Positions 52,441 through 62,598 of a stretch of DNA of 64,000 nucleotides are shown here, in pieces. Below the pieces are notes generated by a model. It ran no database searches. It was not told where the DNA came from and saw nothing but the letters and a program-made list of their open reading frames with translations. The stretch covers positions 52,804,012-52,868,011 of the forward strand of contig CM055060.1 in the NCBI GenBank assembly GCA_029204045.2. The letters are read 5' to 3'. Position numbers and translations under genes: made by a program. The stretch is from Tillandsia leiboldiana (lineage: Eukaryota; Streptophyta; Magnoliopsida; Poales; Bromeliaceae). Each line of letters starts with the position of its first letter. Position 1 is the first letter of the stretch.

Positions 52441-54402
52441 TTAGAACTTAAGACAAGGAAAGATATCACCTTTCCGAATCCAAAATCGCTGGATTTTGGG
52501 TTGTCTTGATTCGTTGTGGCCGGGGGTTGTCCGCTTTGACTGTTGATCCACCTTAGGTCTTTGCCTCGCAGTGATCCACTTGTATGATTGATGATGTGGC
52601 TCGGACCTTTGGTGGATTGAGTGAACTCTTTTGACTTGATGTGTCTTTTGAGTCCGTTGAGTCCGCTCCGTAGATGAGGTTGCCGAAGGATTTTTCTTTC
52701 TCTTTTTCGGGCAATCCTTCACCAAATGTCCTTCAAGTCCACATAAGTGACACGTTCTTCCTTTCAATTTAGTTGTGGAACTTGAAGCCTTCACAGTTTG
52801 GTTCTTTTTAAATCCCAAACCAACCTTGCTTGATTGACCTAATCCGGACATACAATCAAGTTTCTTGGAACCAGTTGAAAGCCTTTGTATGTCGGATTTA
52901 AGTTCATGAACTTGCTTGGTCAAAGCTTGGTTGGTGACATGAATCTCCTCAAACTGTTTTTCTAGAAAACCAATCTTGTCCGTATATGATTTAGCGTTTG
53001 TCTCCGATTGGTTTAGCTTTTCTTGGAGGATTTTATTGTTATTCAATAAACGTCCTTGTTCCTCCTCGAGATCATGAAGTTTTATCTTTAAAGCATGATT
53101 CTCGTCTTGATTCTCAAGTCGTTGCTTCCTCAACTTCTTGATATGCTTGGCCATCTTCTTAGATTCCGCAAGAAGTTGTTGATATACCTCAACGAGTTCT
53201 TCCTCGTCCGACTCCCCCTCACTTGATGACTCTCCGTTGGATGTTGATGTTTCATGCAAAAACAAAGGAATAGAGTCAGTGATTAAAGATGATAAACAAA
53301 CATTAGAAGAGGGAATTTGAGAAGCATGTAAGGCAACGACTTTTTCCTCTTTACTTGAGGTCGATTCATTAGAAGTAGAATCGTCCCAAGTTTTTGCTTG
53401 CAAAGCTTTCTTTTTATATGATTTCGGAGAAGGACATTCCGTTGAAAAATGGTCGTAGCCTTTGCATCGATAGCATTGGATTTCCCCTTCGAAATCATCT
53501 TTTTCATTTTCTTTAGAAGGTTTTGCAATGCCTTTGAGGTAAGAGGATTTAGAACCCGATGATCCTTTAGATGGTTTCGTGGATGAAGATCCATCGGTTC
53601 GATTCTTCCAAAATTTCCGACGAAATTTCTTTGTGATCCGCGCCAATTGTTCTTCAAAATCGGCAAAAGAGATTTCATCGTCGGAACTTGATTCGCTATC
53701 TTCTTCCTTTGTGGATTTGAATGCAATACCTGTAAGCTTAGAAGAAGACTTGGAAGAAACTTGATTAGTAGAAAAAGTCATTTCATAAGTTTGCAAAGCA
53801 CCTACTAATTCCTCTACTCTCATCTCATCCGGATGACTAACGGTTTCAATGGCGGTAACCTTTGCCCTAAACCGTTCCGGAAGAGTCCGAAGTATCTTTC
53901 TTACAATTTTCGACTCCGGGATCTTTTCTCCTAAATTAGCACAAGTGTTGATTATATCTTGAAGTCTTGTGTAATAATCTGTAAACAATTCATGCTCTTC
54001 CATATGAATAGAGTCAAATTGACTTGTAAGCATCTGGAGCTTTTGAATTTTTACAAGATTAGTACCCTCATGTGTAATTTTGAGAATATCCCAAATTTCC
54101 TTCGCGGTTTCACACACGGAAATTCGTGTGAACTCAGTCGAGGAAAGAGAATTAAATAAAGCGTTCATACCTTTCCCATTGTAAGAAGATCTTTCAAATT
54201 CCTCTTTGGACCATCTAGAGCGAGGTTTTGGGGTAGTAGAATTTCCTACTTCCTCAACAGGATGCACCCAACTGCATTCCACGGATTGCCATACCCGCTC
54301 ATCAATTGCGATGAGAAAAGCTCTCATCCGCACTTTCCAATAAGCATAATTAGTCCCATCAAAAAGAGGAGGTCTATAAATATTACCACTTTCACCCAAC
54401 AT
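52441..54402 (-). CDS. Copia-type Gag protein, intact frame, no pol
   Basis: The frame is 653 residues from the Met at 54402, about 20 bases inside the PBS. The frame also reads back into the LTR, but those 58 extra residues are LTR sequence and are left out. Residues 10-210 match the copia gag (UBN2/DUF4219) type: LFDGTNYAYWKVRMRAFL, IWDILKITHEGT, LQDIINTCANLGE, RTLPERF. There is a CCHC knuckle at 310-323 (CYRCKGYDHFSTEC), then a Lys/Glu/Leu-rich coiled coil at about 400-505. A second CCHC knuckle lies at 551-564 (CHLCGLEGHLVKDC) with a basic tail. The role is particle assembly and RNA binding. Two knuckles separated by a coiled coil are unusual. The stop comes soon after, with no protease or integrase. 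Gag may be kept intact because particles assemble from it, but no selection can be shown from one copy. Confidence 0.9.
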   Translation of the reverse strand: MLGESGNIYRPPLFDGTNYAYWKVRMRAFLIAIDERVWQSVECSWVHPVEEVGNSTTPKPRSRWSKEEFERSSYNGKGMNALFNSLSSTEFTRISVCETAKEIWDILKITHEGTNLVKIQKLQMLTSQFDSIHMEEHELFTDYYTRLQDIINTCANLGEKIPESKIVRKILRTLPERFRAKVTAIETVSHPDEMRVEELVGALQTYEMTFSTNQVSSKSSSKLTGIAFKSTKEEDSESSSDDEISFADFEEQLARITKKFRRKFWKNRTDGSSSTKPSKGSSGSKSSYLKGIAKPSKENEKDDFEGEIQCYRCKGYDHFSTECPSPKSYKKKALQAKTWDDSTSNESTSSKEEKVVALHASQIPSSNVCLSSLITDSIPLFLHETSTSNGESSSEGESDEEELVEVYQQLLAESKKMAKHIKKLRKQRLENQDENHALKIKLHDLEEEQGRLLNNNKILQEKLNQSETNAKSYTDKIGFLEKQFEEIHVTNQALTKQVHELKSDIQRLSTGSKKLDCMSGLGQSSKVGLGFKKNQTVKASSSTTKLKGRTCHLCGLEGHLVKDCPKKRKKNPSATSSTERTQRTQKTHQVKRVHSIHQRSEPHHQSYKWITARQRPKVDQQSKRTTPGHNESRQPKIQRFWIRKGDIFPCLKF

Positions 54403-54419
54403 GATAGATAAACCTAAAA

Positions 54420-54436
54420 CCCGCTCCGATACCAAT
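54420..54436 (-). other. Primer-binding site of the copia element
   Basis: On the minus strand this reads TTGGTATCGGAGCGG, complementary to initiator methionine tRNA with one change. It abuts the 5' LTR, so the element is read on the minus strand. Confidence 0.9.
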
Positions 54437-55451
54437 TGTAGAGTTTTATAGGATCCACAAGGACTGCACACGTTCGAATCCACGAACGCCACTCGAATCC
54501 ACGAGCACACGTTTCGAATCCACGAAACGCCTTTAGCACACCGAATCCACGATGCCACGTCGAATCCACGACGCAAACTCAGTCGATAAGAATATTGACT
54601 TTGATGGTGATCCTTTGCTTAGATTCTCAATGAGGAACCGAAGAAGAAATCTCTAAGCAAAGATTAGATCAATTCGACAAAAGATATGTTCTTGAAAGAA
54701 CCATCGAATTGACCTAAAAGAGGCTATAAAGAAGATCGATAAAAACCTAGCCTCTAGGGTTGCTCTCAAGAGTTTTATAAAAAGATCGGCCGTAGCTCCC
54801 ACGTTCTTGAGAAACCCTAAGTGTCTATTTATAGTTTAGAAACTTTTGGAAAGAGATAAGAATCAAAAACTTACCTTATCTGGAAATTTTCAGGACGGCG
54901 ATCCGGATCGGATTTACTGCGATCCGGATCGTCGTAACGAGATTGACGATTCCAGAAAACCAAGGGTTCGGGATCCGGATTGCAAGGTCCGATCCGGATC
55001 GTTCATGCAATTCAGCAAAGTCCCATGTTCGGGATCCGGATCGGAATGGCCTAGGATCCGGATTGAAATTGCCAATGAACAAGTACCCTTCGGGATCCGG
55101 ATTGCAAGGTCTGATCCGGATCCTGAACATGTCCCATGTCCAGTTTTTGATTTTTATGCAATTAAAAATTCTTCCAAGTGTTTCTACACTATAAGAAAGT
55201 ATTCGGATCACCACAATTATTTAGTTAAACATACCTGATCCTCTTGAATACTTTCTTCTTGAGATTGATGTAACTGATCCACAATTCTTCAACTTCAATC
55301 TTCAAGACTCAAGACACTGAGTGCCAACATGAGCTCTTGTTGAATCTTTTCTAAGTCTTTGATTGCTGATTGACAATTTGATCCCTTTAAGACTCCGACT
55401 CAACTCACTGACTTGACTCACGAAATATGCCAAGACCAAAATGCCGTAACA
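54437..55451 (-). repeat. 5' LTR of the copia element, 1015 bp
   Basis: It is nearly identical to 49827-50810 plus the first 27 bases of the 3' LTR, with 381 bases missing after GGATCCACAAGGA (U5 side). Confidence 0.93.
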
Positions 55452-55456
55452 GATAT

Positions 55457-55640
55457 TGTATTATTATCAGTTGTACAATGTTTGGTTTTCAGTTTTTAGT
55501 AGTTTACTTTCCGCTCTGATATCTGTATGCTGTAGTTGATTCTTTCTGCAGGTTAGACGCTTCGTCTGTACGGCAGTTTCCGTACAGATGGCGGATCTGT
55601 TGGCGAGCCCGGGTTGCAGTTTCGACCCCGGGGCGTGACA
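55457..55640 (+). repeat. 5' LTR of the gypsy element, right part
   Basis: This continues the LTR after the nested element and ends CCCCGGGGCGTGACA. The gatat at 55452-55456 is the duplicated target. Confidence 0.92.
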
Positions 55641-55648
55641 GATTAGAG

Positions 55649-55661
55649 TGGTATCAGAGCC
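55649..55661 (+). other. Primer-binding site of the gypsy element
   Basis: TGGTATCAGAGCC, complementary to the initiator methionine tRNA 3' end, eight bases inside the LTR. Confidence 0.93.
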
Positions 55662-56269
55662 TAGGTTGTAGGTCGTGGTGGACTTAGAAACCCTAGGCTT
55701 GTGGTTGGATATTAGGATGACTACGTGAGAGTCGTGACTTTTAACGAGAGTCCTGATTGAGTTTTTACCTCTCCCAAGAGACGGGATGAGAGATTGGCAT
55801 GTTTACTTTCCTAAGCGATTATGTTGGCTGCCGACAACATGATGCTATGAAATAGATGACATGTCTTAGACTTTCGCTGGATCGGGTCGTATGGTTGTTG
55901 TGTCCTGACGTTTGTTGTTGTGCAGTGGGCTACATTACTCCTGAGGCGTCGTGTTGTGTGGAGGACACACCCCGCACCTGATAAGTACCCGAGCAGCGGG
56001 AGACAGAGCTATCAGAGCAGAGCGAGAACCAGGAGTTTGTGTGTTGAGATAGTTTTCCCACTTTAACCGAGATGGGCCGAACCCCTGAACGGTAAAGGAT
56101 CGAAAACTTCGATAGGCTGAGCCTAGAATCTGTTCTTGTTTGATTGGGGTTCTAGGCACCGGTCTATCAGGATTTTCGGATTTTTACCGCGTCAGTCGGT
56201 TCTTCTCGCCTATGAGTGGGGTGTTGTTGTGGGAGCCGTTTGGAGTGACGGCGGTCCCAGCTGTGTGGA
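55662..56269 (+). other. Gypsy internal leader, no intact frame
   Basis: This is the untranslated leader plus the place where gag would start. I find no conserved protein sequence. Confidence 0.55.
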
Positions 56270-56832
56270 CATTTTCCCTGGCTGAGTTACCAGGAGGGCA
56301 TTTCCCTGGCTGAGTTATCAGGAGGGCATTTTCCCTGGCTGAGTTACCAGGAGGGCATTTTCCCTGGCTGAGTTACCAGGAGGGCATTTCCCTGGCTGAG
56401 TTACCAGGAGGGCATTTTCCCTGGCTGAGTTACCAGGAGGGCATTTTTTCCCTGGCTGAGTTACCAGGAGGACGTTTTCCCTGGCTGATTTATCAGGAGG
56501 GTATTTTTCCCTGGCTGAGTTACCAGGAGGGCATTTTTCCCTGGCTGAGTTACCAGGAGGGTGTTGCCCCTGGCCGAGTTGCCAGGTGGGCACATGCCCT
56601 GGCTGAGTTATCAGGAGGACACTTTCCACTGGCCGAGCTACCAGATGGATACATTGCCCCTGGCTGAGTTACCAGGTGGGCACATGCCCCGGCTGAGTTA
56701 CCAGGAGGATACTTTCCACTGGCCGAGCTACCAGATGGATACATTGCCCCTGGCTGAGTTACCAGGTAGGCACATGCCCTGGCTGAGTTACCAAGAGGGT
56801 ACATGCCCTGGTCGAGTTACCATGTGGTTGCT
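56270..56832. repeat. Minisatellite of about 28-bp hairpin units
   Basis: Around 20 units of CCCTGGCTGAGTTACCAGGA plus GGGCATTTT or related tails. Each unit can fold, with CCTGG pairing with CCAGG. Later units vary (GGCCGAGTTGCCAGGTGGGC). It lies before the gag remnant. Frames on both strands give regular peptides but follow the repeat only. Confidence 0.92.
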
Positions 56833-56899
56833 TCAGTGAGATTGAGATGGTCTGACAGGACGCCGAGGTTTTGTGGCATCGAGTTCGTCCTGTTGGACT

Positions 56900-57570
56900 A
56901 CCGGGAGCGCAGTTGTTGACTTGGAACCAGATTCGTGCTTTGCGGCTCAGAGCCTTCTTTTCTGACAATGTAAGCAGAAACGTGATGGGGATCTTAGACG
57001 CCTGCAGCAGGGGAGTCGACCTCTTCTGGAGTATGTTCGCGAGTTTTGCGATTGTTGAGCGGTGTACCCCCCTGTCTCCTGGATGAGACCCATGATGTTG
57101 AGCTAGTTGAGAAAGGACTGCAGTGGAATATCTATCACTTGGTGTATTCTCGGCGGGTGCCAACGTTAGATGCAGCGATTGAGCATGCTTAGCGGGTTGA
57201 CCGAGGATCAGTGATCATGTCAGAGAGGGACGAAGAGCCAGGGACCAACTCCCGGGAGAGGCATCCAGTGCCGCCTGTGTTTGGACAGTCGAATAGATCG
57301 AGACCCCCGGGGCCGCCACGATCCAAGTCTGAGGGTCGTGAGTCTCAGAGGAGTCAGAGACCAGGAGGTTCTCCACAGCCGTTGTATCAGCAGCATCGGG
57401 ATGACTATGTCATTTGTGATGGGCTGCATTCTGCGCCGCAGTGTGACCACGGGCAGGGCACAGATCATGGTCTTGTCCTAAAGCGGGGTCATCAGTCGCA
57501 TTGGCAGCTCCGGCTCCTCCTCCTCCGCTCTTCCAGACAGGCGGAGCTTCGACAGGTTATGGCCAGATAG
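56900..57570 (+). pseudogene. Gypsy gag remnant
   Basis: The stretch LLTWNQIRAL and AFFSDN near 56915-56965 is the retrotransposon gag core. Further on, in other phases, a VEKGLQWNIYHLVYS-like part and the later zinc-knuckle area (SAPQCDHGQG near 57430) can be seen. At least three frame changes and one stop break it. The longest unbroken part is 57211-57570. No intact CCHC knuckle remains. Confidence 0.75.
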
Positions 57571-57689
57571 TTAGGGCCACTTCTTCGCGGCAGTCCGACG
57601 GATGACCACCCCGAGCGAGAGCGTCTATGTCGCACAGGATGAGGATTCGGGGGCAGCTAGCCACGTGGTGGCAGGTATTAATCTTATCT

Positions 57690-57957
57690 CCCCTTCACGC
57701 ACTTGAGCGTTATTTGTTACCGGAGCATCGTATTCTTTTCTTCAGTAGGGCATTTGCATTGATGTATGGGCTAGAGATAGGACCCTTAGCTTGTGCTCGT
57801 GAGGTTCAGATACCTGATCACGTGTTGCACATAGATGGGTGTTATTGGTCCTGCCCAGTGCAGTTGGGGTCCTAGTTGTTGGCCTGTTGATCTTTTGGCC
57901 CTTCCTCAGCTCCAGGATTTCGAAGTAGTGTTGGGTATATTACTGTGAGGATCTAAG
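57690..57957 (+). pseudogene. Gypsy protease-region remnant
   Basis: SRAFALMYGLEIGPLA and VQIPDHVLHIDGCYWSCPVQ match the part after the catalytic Asp of gypsy retropepsins. The D-S/T-G motif itself is lost. The frame breaks at 57875, and a further trace, LPQLQDFEVVLG, follows in another phase. RT and everything after are absent. Confidence 0.72.
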
Positions 57958-57969
57958 GCCTTGATGCTT

Positions 57970-58447
57970 GAGTGATACTACACCGTTGATACACGGTGGT
58001 GATGCCACACCGTTGATACACGGTGGTGATGCCACACCGTTGATACACGGTGGTGATGCCGCACCGTTGATACACGGTGGTGATGCCACGCCGTTGATAC
58101 ACGGTGGTGACGCCACGCCGTTGGTGCACGGCAGTGATGCCACGCCGTTGGTGCACGGCAGTGATGCCACACCGTTCATACACGGTGATGATGCCACACC
58201 GTTGATACACGGTGATGATGCCACACCGTTGATACACGGCAGTGATGCCACACCGTTGATACACGGTGATGATGCCACACCGTTGATACACAGTGGTGAT
58301 GCCACACCGTTGATGCACGGTGGTGACGCCACGCCGTTGGTGCACGGTGATGATGCCACACCGTTGATACACAGTGGTGATGGCACACCGTTGATGCACG
58401 GTGGTGACGCCACGCCGTTGGTGCACGGCAGTGATGCCACGTTGTAG
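57970..58447. repeat. 27-bp minisatellite, in-frame 9-residue repeat
   Basis: About 17 units of GATGCCACACCGTTGATACA plus CGGTGGT. Each holds the hairpin ACCGT / ACGGT. As 27 is divisible by 3, all six frames stay open and give 9-residue repeats (DATPLIHGG on the plus strand). It sits where the protease-RT linker should be. Confidence 0.95.
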
Positions 58448-59180
58448 GTATACAACGGTGAGAGTTTTGTGGATGTTTTGGACTTTGACCGCGAGTTTGG
58501 GCATCAGCTTTATGATCGCCTTGTGAGCCAGTTTCCAGTCCCGTTCACCGACGGTTTGGTTCCCGTCAGGGTGTTCTTGATTAGTTGAGGGATCGACTTC
58601 GACCCGTGGGTCCGTTGGGGTTATGATAGCATATTGAGCGACCAACTGTGGCACGAGATTGTGTCTCTTGTGGATCCCTTTTGAGGGTAGCCTGCAGTTG
58701 TGTTGTCCACTCGAGTGGCTTCGGATCGGGAGGTAACCGGGTGAAGACCCCAGCTTATTGGATTCCCTTCCTTATTGGATTAATATGCGGGTATGCTCGG
58801 GTCGTCTTGTTGAGGTTGGCACCATGTTGTGGTTTGGTGCGTGTTACACTTGTGGTTATTCCAGTTTCCCTCAGCCTTTTAGTGGAGCCCTTTAGTTTTT
58901 CACGTCTCAGCTCAGTAGTGATGTGATGTTTCCTCGCCGTGATTGACTTGCCCCTTGAGATCTGTGATTGTTGGAGTACGAGGGACGCCCGTAGCACTTT
59001 CTGGCTCGAGAGATGAGAGAATTGCACATCGGGTCATACCGTACTTGTTGTTGTTGTTGCGGAGTAATCACGAGGAGCGAGTGGGGTTTAGGGAGCTGGA
59101 GGCGTATTGTTAGATACCTAGCCGTGGTATTCTTGACTCCTGATGGGCTTGATCTAGTTTCGAGGACGAAACTTTCTTTT
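58448..59180 (+). other. Gypsy 3' internal region, decayed
   Basis: No RT, RNase H or integrase motifs were found. Just before the PPT the text GATCTAGTTTCGAGGACGAA is the usual end of a gypsy polyprotein region, now out of frame. Confidence 0.6.
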
Positions 59181-59192
59181 AGTGGGGGAGGA
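59181..59192 (+). other. Polypurine tract of the gypsy element
   Basis: AGTGGGGGAGGA immediately precedes the 3' LTR start TGTGAGG. Confidence 0.9.
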
Positions 59193-60372
59193 TGTGAGGT
59201 CCCGGAATCCCCCGCGTAGGAGTTGCTGGTTGTTGGGCAGCTTTTAGTGGCCGTTGGGGGTGTTTGTGCGCGTGTCGGGCCCAAGAAATGGATTTGTGAT
59301 GCAATTTGGGATTCAGTTGCATCACTGGAGGCATGCGTGATGTGTCGGTGGTGTTTGCGCGCAATTTGGACACAAGTGTTGGACTTCGGGCTTAAAAGGA
59401 GACCCCGTGGGAATTTGGCAGACCCGTCGGGTGTTTAGAAGTGGTTTCGCGCGATTCAGATGTCAAAGTTGGACTCCGGGCGAAGTTTGGATAAAAGTTT
59501 ACCTCTCCGGTCGCCTTCGGGAATTTTTAGAGTTGGAATTTGGCAAATCAGACTTTAAAAATGGACCCGGCGCGAAAATCGGATCGAGTGGGCATTCGGC
59601 GAATTTTCGGACGAGAATTTGGGAATACGGACATCGTTTTTGGATTCAGCGCGCGAAATCGCTAAGAATGGACTATTTATTTGTTGGATTTGGAGCCCGG
59701 ATGAAGTGCGCGTTTTTCGAGGCAGGAGGCACAAAAATCGAGGTTGTCGGCGCGGATCCCGAGGGTGTACGGCTGCGGCGTGGGCGCAGCAGGCGCAGGG
59801 AAGCGCGTCTTCAGCGCACTTCACGCGGGGGCCGCCACGTGGCGGGCCCCCGTTGGCGCCCGCGCGGGCGCGGGGGCGCGCACCCGTGTGGCGGTGCGGT
59901 GTCCCGCGCCTGCGCGCGGTGCGGTGCAACGCGCCCGTGTGGCGGGCGCGTTACCGCGCGCCACGTGGCGCGCTGGGCGCGTGCGTGGACCCGGCGCACG
60001 CGCCCAGCCCTGTGAACCGGCGTTGGGGCTTCCAGATTGGTTGGCGCCGTGGACCAGGCCCGTGGACCGGGGCCGTGGACCACCTCCTCTTTCTCTCCTT
60101 CTTTTCTTCTTCTTCTTCCTCCCCGCATCGCCATTTTCTCCCTTTCTTTCTTTCTTCTGCACCCGAGAGCGAGAGGGAGTGAGGGAGGAGGTTGCGTGAG
60201 GTGCGGCGGCGCGTCGTGGACCTCGTTTTGCGTGCGAGGTCGCCCGGCGGAGCATTTCGGGGACGGCGGCGCAAACGGGTAGGTCCCGTGTGTTGGTTTT
60301 TCTGTATTTTTGTATAGTTTTTGGAGCGTTCTTTTAGACTGTAATTGACCCTCTTGCTCTTTTCTGTGTTGG

Positions 60373-60768
60373 GCACCGTGCACCGTTTTGCGTGCGGACT
60401 CCGTTTTGCATGCGGATCCTGGCACCGTGAACCGTTTTGCGTGCGGACTCCGGCACCGTGCACCGTTTTGCGTGCGGACTACGTTTTGCGTGCGGATCCT
60501 GGCACCGTGCATCGTTTTGCGTGCGAACTCCGGCACCGTGCACCGTTTGCATGCGGACTTCGTTTTGCGTGCGGATCCTGGCACCGTGCACCGTTTTGCG
60601 TGCAGACTTTGTTTTGCGTGCGGATCCTGGCACCGTGCATCGTTTTGCGTGCGGACTCCGGCACCGTGCATCGTTTTGCGTGCGGACTCCGTTTTGCGTG
60701 CGGATCCAGGCACCGTGCATCGTTTTGCGTGCGGACTCCGGCAGCGGACATCGTTTTGCGTGCGAATC
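60373..60768. repeat. LTR minisatellite of CCGTTTTGCGTGCGGA units, second copy
   Basis: It is the counterpart of 48250-48645 with different unit order and a unit of shortened spacing (CACCGTTTGCATGCGG at 60541). Confidence 0.9.
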
Positions 60769-62057
60769 GCGTGGAGGCCAATTGCAAGTGTCTACGAGCA
60801 ATTGGTGGCTTATTGAGGTGGGTGGCCTTTTCTCCAAGTTTTATGGACTGTACAGTATTTCTACTGATGTAGGACTATGCATGATAGTTTATTTCCTTGT
60901 GTAGCATGCTAGATTGTTGGAATTGTTATTCCTTTTATTATCTGTTAATGTAGTTATCTTGGAACTTGACCTAGCACCCCCGTCATATGTTGCATGTGTA
61001 ACCAGACTAGTAGAAAACCCTCACTTGGGCTAGGGTTATTTTATTGTTTAGACACCCACACTATTTTTCTATTCCTGGACATAGTGTTTTTCTCGCCCGG
61101 GTAGTGGGCCGAGAGGTCGGGACTTTCTTGTAGTGTGGGATGCTTTTGCACTCGTGCTTGGGAGCAGAGTGGAGTCTGGTAGTTGTAGTGGGTTGCTTAT
61201 CTGTGCCGGGAGCCGTTTGGATAAACAGAAGTCCCGGGGGGTCTTGTATCCCTATTGCGCTGTCGTGGGAGGGAGCCGTTGAGTAGACGGTAGTCCCGGG
61301 CCGTCGAGTATCTTCCGGTCCGTATTGTTGGAAACCGTTGGGGTTGACGGTGGTCCCAGGTCGTTGAGTGTTGTCCGACCGGTACTGTTAGCCTGAGTTG
61401 TGGGTCGTTCCTGGCTGTGGAGTACCTCCAGCCAGTGTGCTTGTGCTGCGAGCTGTTGGAGAGGCTAGTGTCTCGTGTTTCGTGTTAACCGATCAGCTGA
61501 GTCGTCGAGAGTGCTCCGACTGTTATGCGAGATATTTGGGGATCTTGAGTCCTACCGTTCTGAGGGTGAGCGTGGTTTTGTCTATAGCCTGCTTTTGCCA
61601 ACGTTTGATACTCTATGCCGCGCCGTTTTCCTCAGTTGGAGTCGCGCCCCTGAGATGCCGCTGTGGATACGATGGTTGGCCTGTTGAGGCAGTTTTCCGC
61701 AGTGGAGGCAACGATGGGCCTGTTGAGGCAGTTTTGCGCGAGGGATGAGTTAGTCGGACAGGACGCCCCACGTAAATCCCGTCCTCATGTGGATATGTGG
61801 TAGTGGGCAGGTGCGTTCCTAGTCGACAGGCGCAGGCTTGACTGGACCTTTGAGGCAGTCAGTTCATTTGGGTCGATTGGGCACCTTGGGTGCGAGTGGT
61901 CTCATTTACTTTCATTTGTTCCACTCTTGAGTGTCTAGATAGAGGCATGGTAGCTGTAGAGTAGTTCCAGCTTTTCTTGTTCAGTTTTCTTTGCCTGTTA
62001 TCTTTTACCTCTGGTAGACTTGGTGGGCAGACCGTTGGACTTGTTGACGGCACCCAC

Positions 62058-62085
62058 TGAGAACTACTGTGGGAAGTAGTTCTCA
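62058..62085. other. Conserved LTR hairpin, second copy
   Basis: Identical to 49031-49058: 11-bp perfect stem, 6-nt loop. Confidence 0.85.
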
Positions 62086-62598
62086 CACCCGTCGTGGTGT
62101 CTTTTCCCCAGGGACTTCTTCTTCTATTCCTGTGTTCCTGTAGCTGATCCTTCTGGCCGAGGCGAGGGAGTTGTGAGCTAGTTCCCTACCCGTCGTTGGA
62201 GTGTAGCGGTACCCCTCTTCAGCGGAGAGCTTCAGTAGACTAGTTTACTACTTTTACCTCTGTTGAGAGAACTTTGTTGTGAGGTATAGAGTTGTATTTT
62301 ATTTTTACAGTTTGAGAGACTGTTGTAGTGAGGATATTCTTATATCGAGAGTCTGTACACTGATGTATTTATTAGAGATACCTCCCTTTTGAGTTTTGTA
62401 TCAGAGGACTTTGTATACGATCGTATTTGGGAGATGGATATTGTATTATTATCAGTTGTACAGTGTTTGGTTTTCAGTTTTTAGTAGTTTACTTTCCGCT
62501 CTGATATCTGTATGCTGTAGTTGATTCTTTCTGCAGGTTAGACGCTTCGTCTGTACGGCAGTTTCCGTACAGATGGCGGATCTGTTGGCGAGCCCGGG

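Larger units (their letters stand above)
49415..55451 (-). mobile_element. Gag-only Ty1/copia element, Sirevirus-like, nested in the gypsy LTR
   Basis: The left end is TGTAGGTTTT and the right end GCCGTAACA. The 5-bp duplication gatat is at 49410-49414 and 55452-55456; the intact site is seen at 62433-62450 in the other gypsy LTR. LTRs are 49415-50810 (3') and 54437-55451 (5'). The PBS is at 54420-54436. The gag frame is 52441-54402. No protease, integrase, RT or RNase H is present, so it must be mobilised in trans. Shared LTR sequence of about 985 bases differs at roughly nine sites by eye, so the insertion is recent and younger than the gypsy host. Confidence 0.95.
47089..62598 (+). mobile_element. 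Non-autonomous Ty3/gypsy element with very long LTRs and a nested copia element
   Basis: The 5' LTR is 47089-55640 (about 2.5 kb after removal of the nested 49415-55451 element). The internal region is 55641-59192. The 3' LTR is 59193-62598, missing its last 27 or so bases. A PBS and a PPT are present. The internal region is only 3.55 kb and holds broken gag and protease sequence and two minisatellites, with no RT or integrase. The LTRs differ by roughly 2 percent by eye over the first 450 bases. That is little for an element this broken inside, so a helper probably supplied the enzymes. The left flank is aacaa; no right flank exists to compare. Confidence 0.9.
59193..62598 (+). repeat. 3' LTR of the gypsy element, 3406 bp, end missing
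   Basis: It matches 47089-49414 and 55457-55613. It keeps the 60903-61810 segment lost from the 5' LTR, including imperfect repeats of GGGAGCCGTTGAGTAGACGG type at 61205-61400. It stops matching after GGCGAGCCCGGG, where a GC-rich array begins. Confidence 0.9.

Noticed and set aside
54403..54576. Extended start of the copia Gag within the LTR
   Set aside because: The 58 extra residues cross the PBS and LTR. The Met at 54402, just after the PBS, is the expected start.
56270..56832. Regular repeats resembling a CRISPR array
   Set aside because: No unique spacers; a minisatellite with foldback units.
57968..58654. Regular 27-base repeats suggestive of a CRISPR array, or long repeat proteins
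   Set aside because: Units are head to tail without unique spacers, the genome is a plant's, and the array is inside a retrotransposon. The open frames follow from the unit length.
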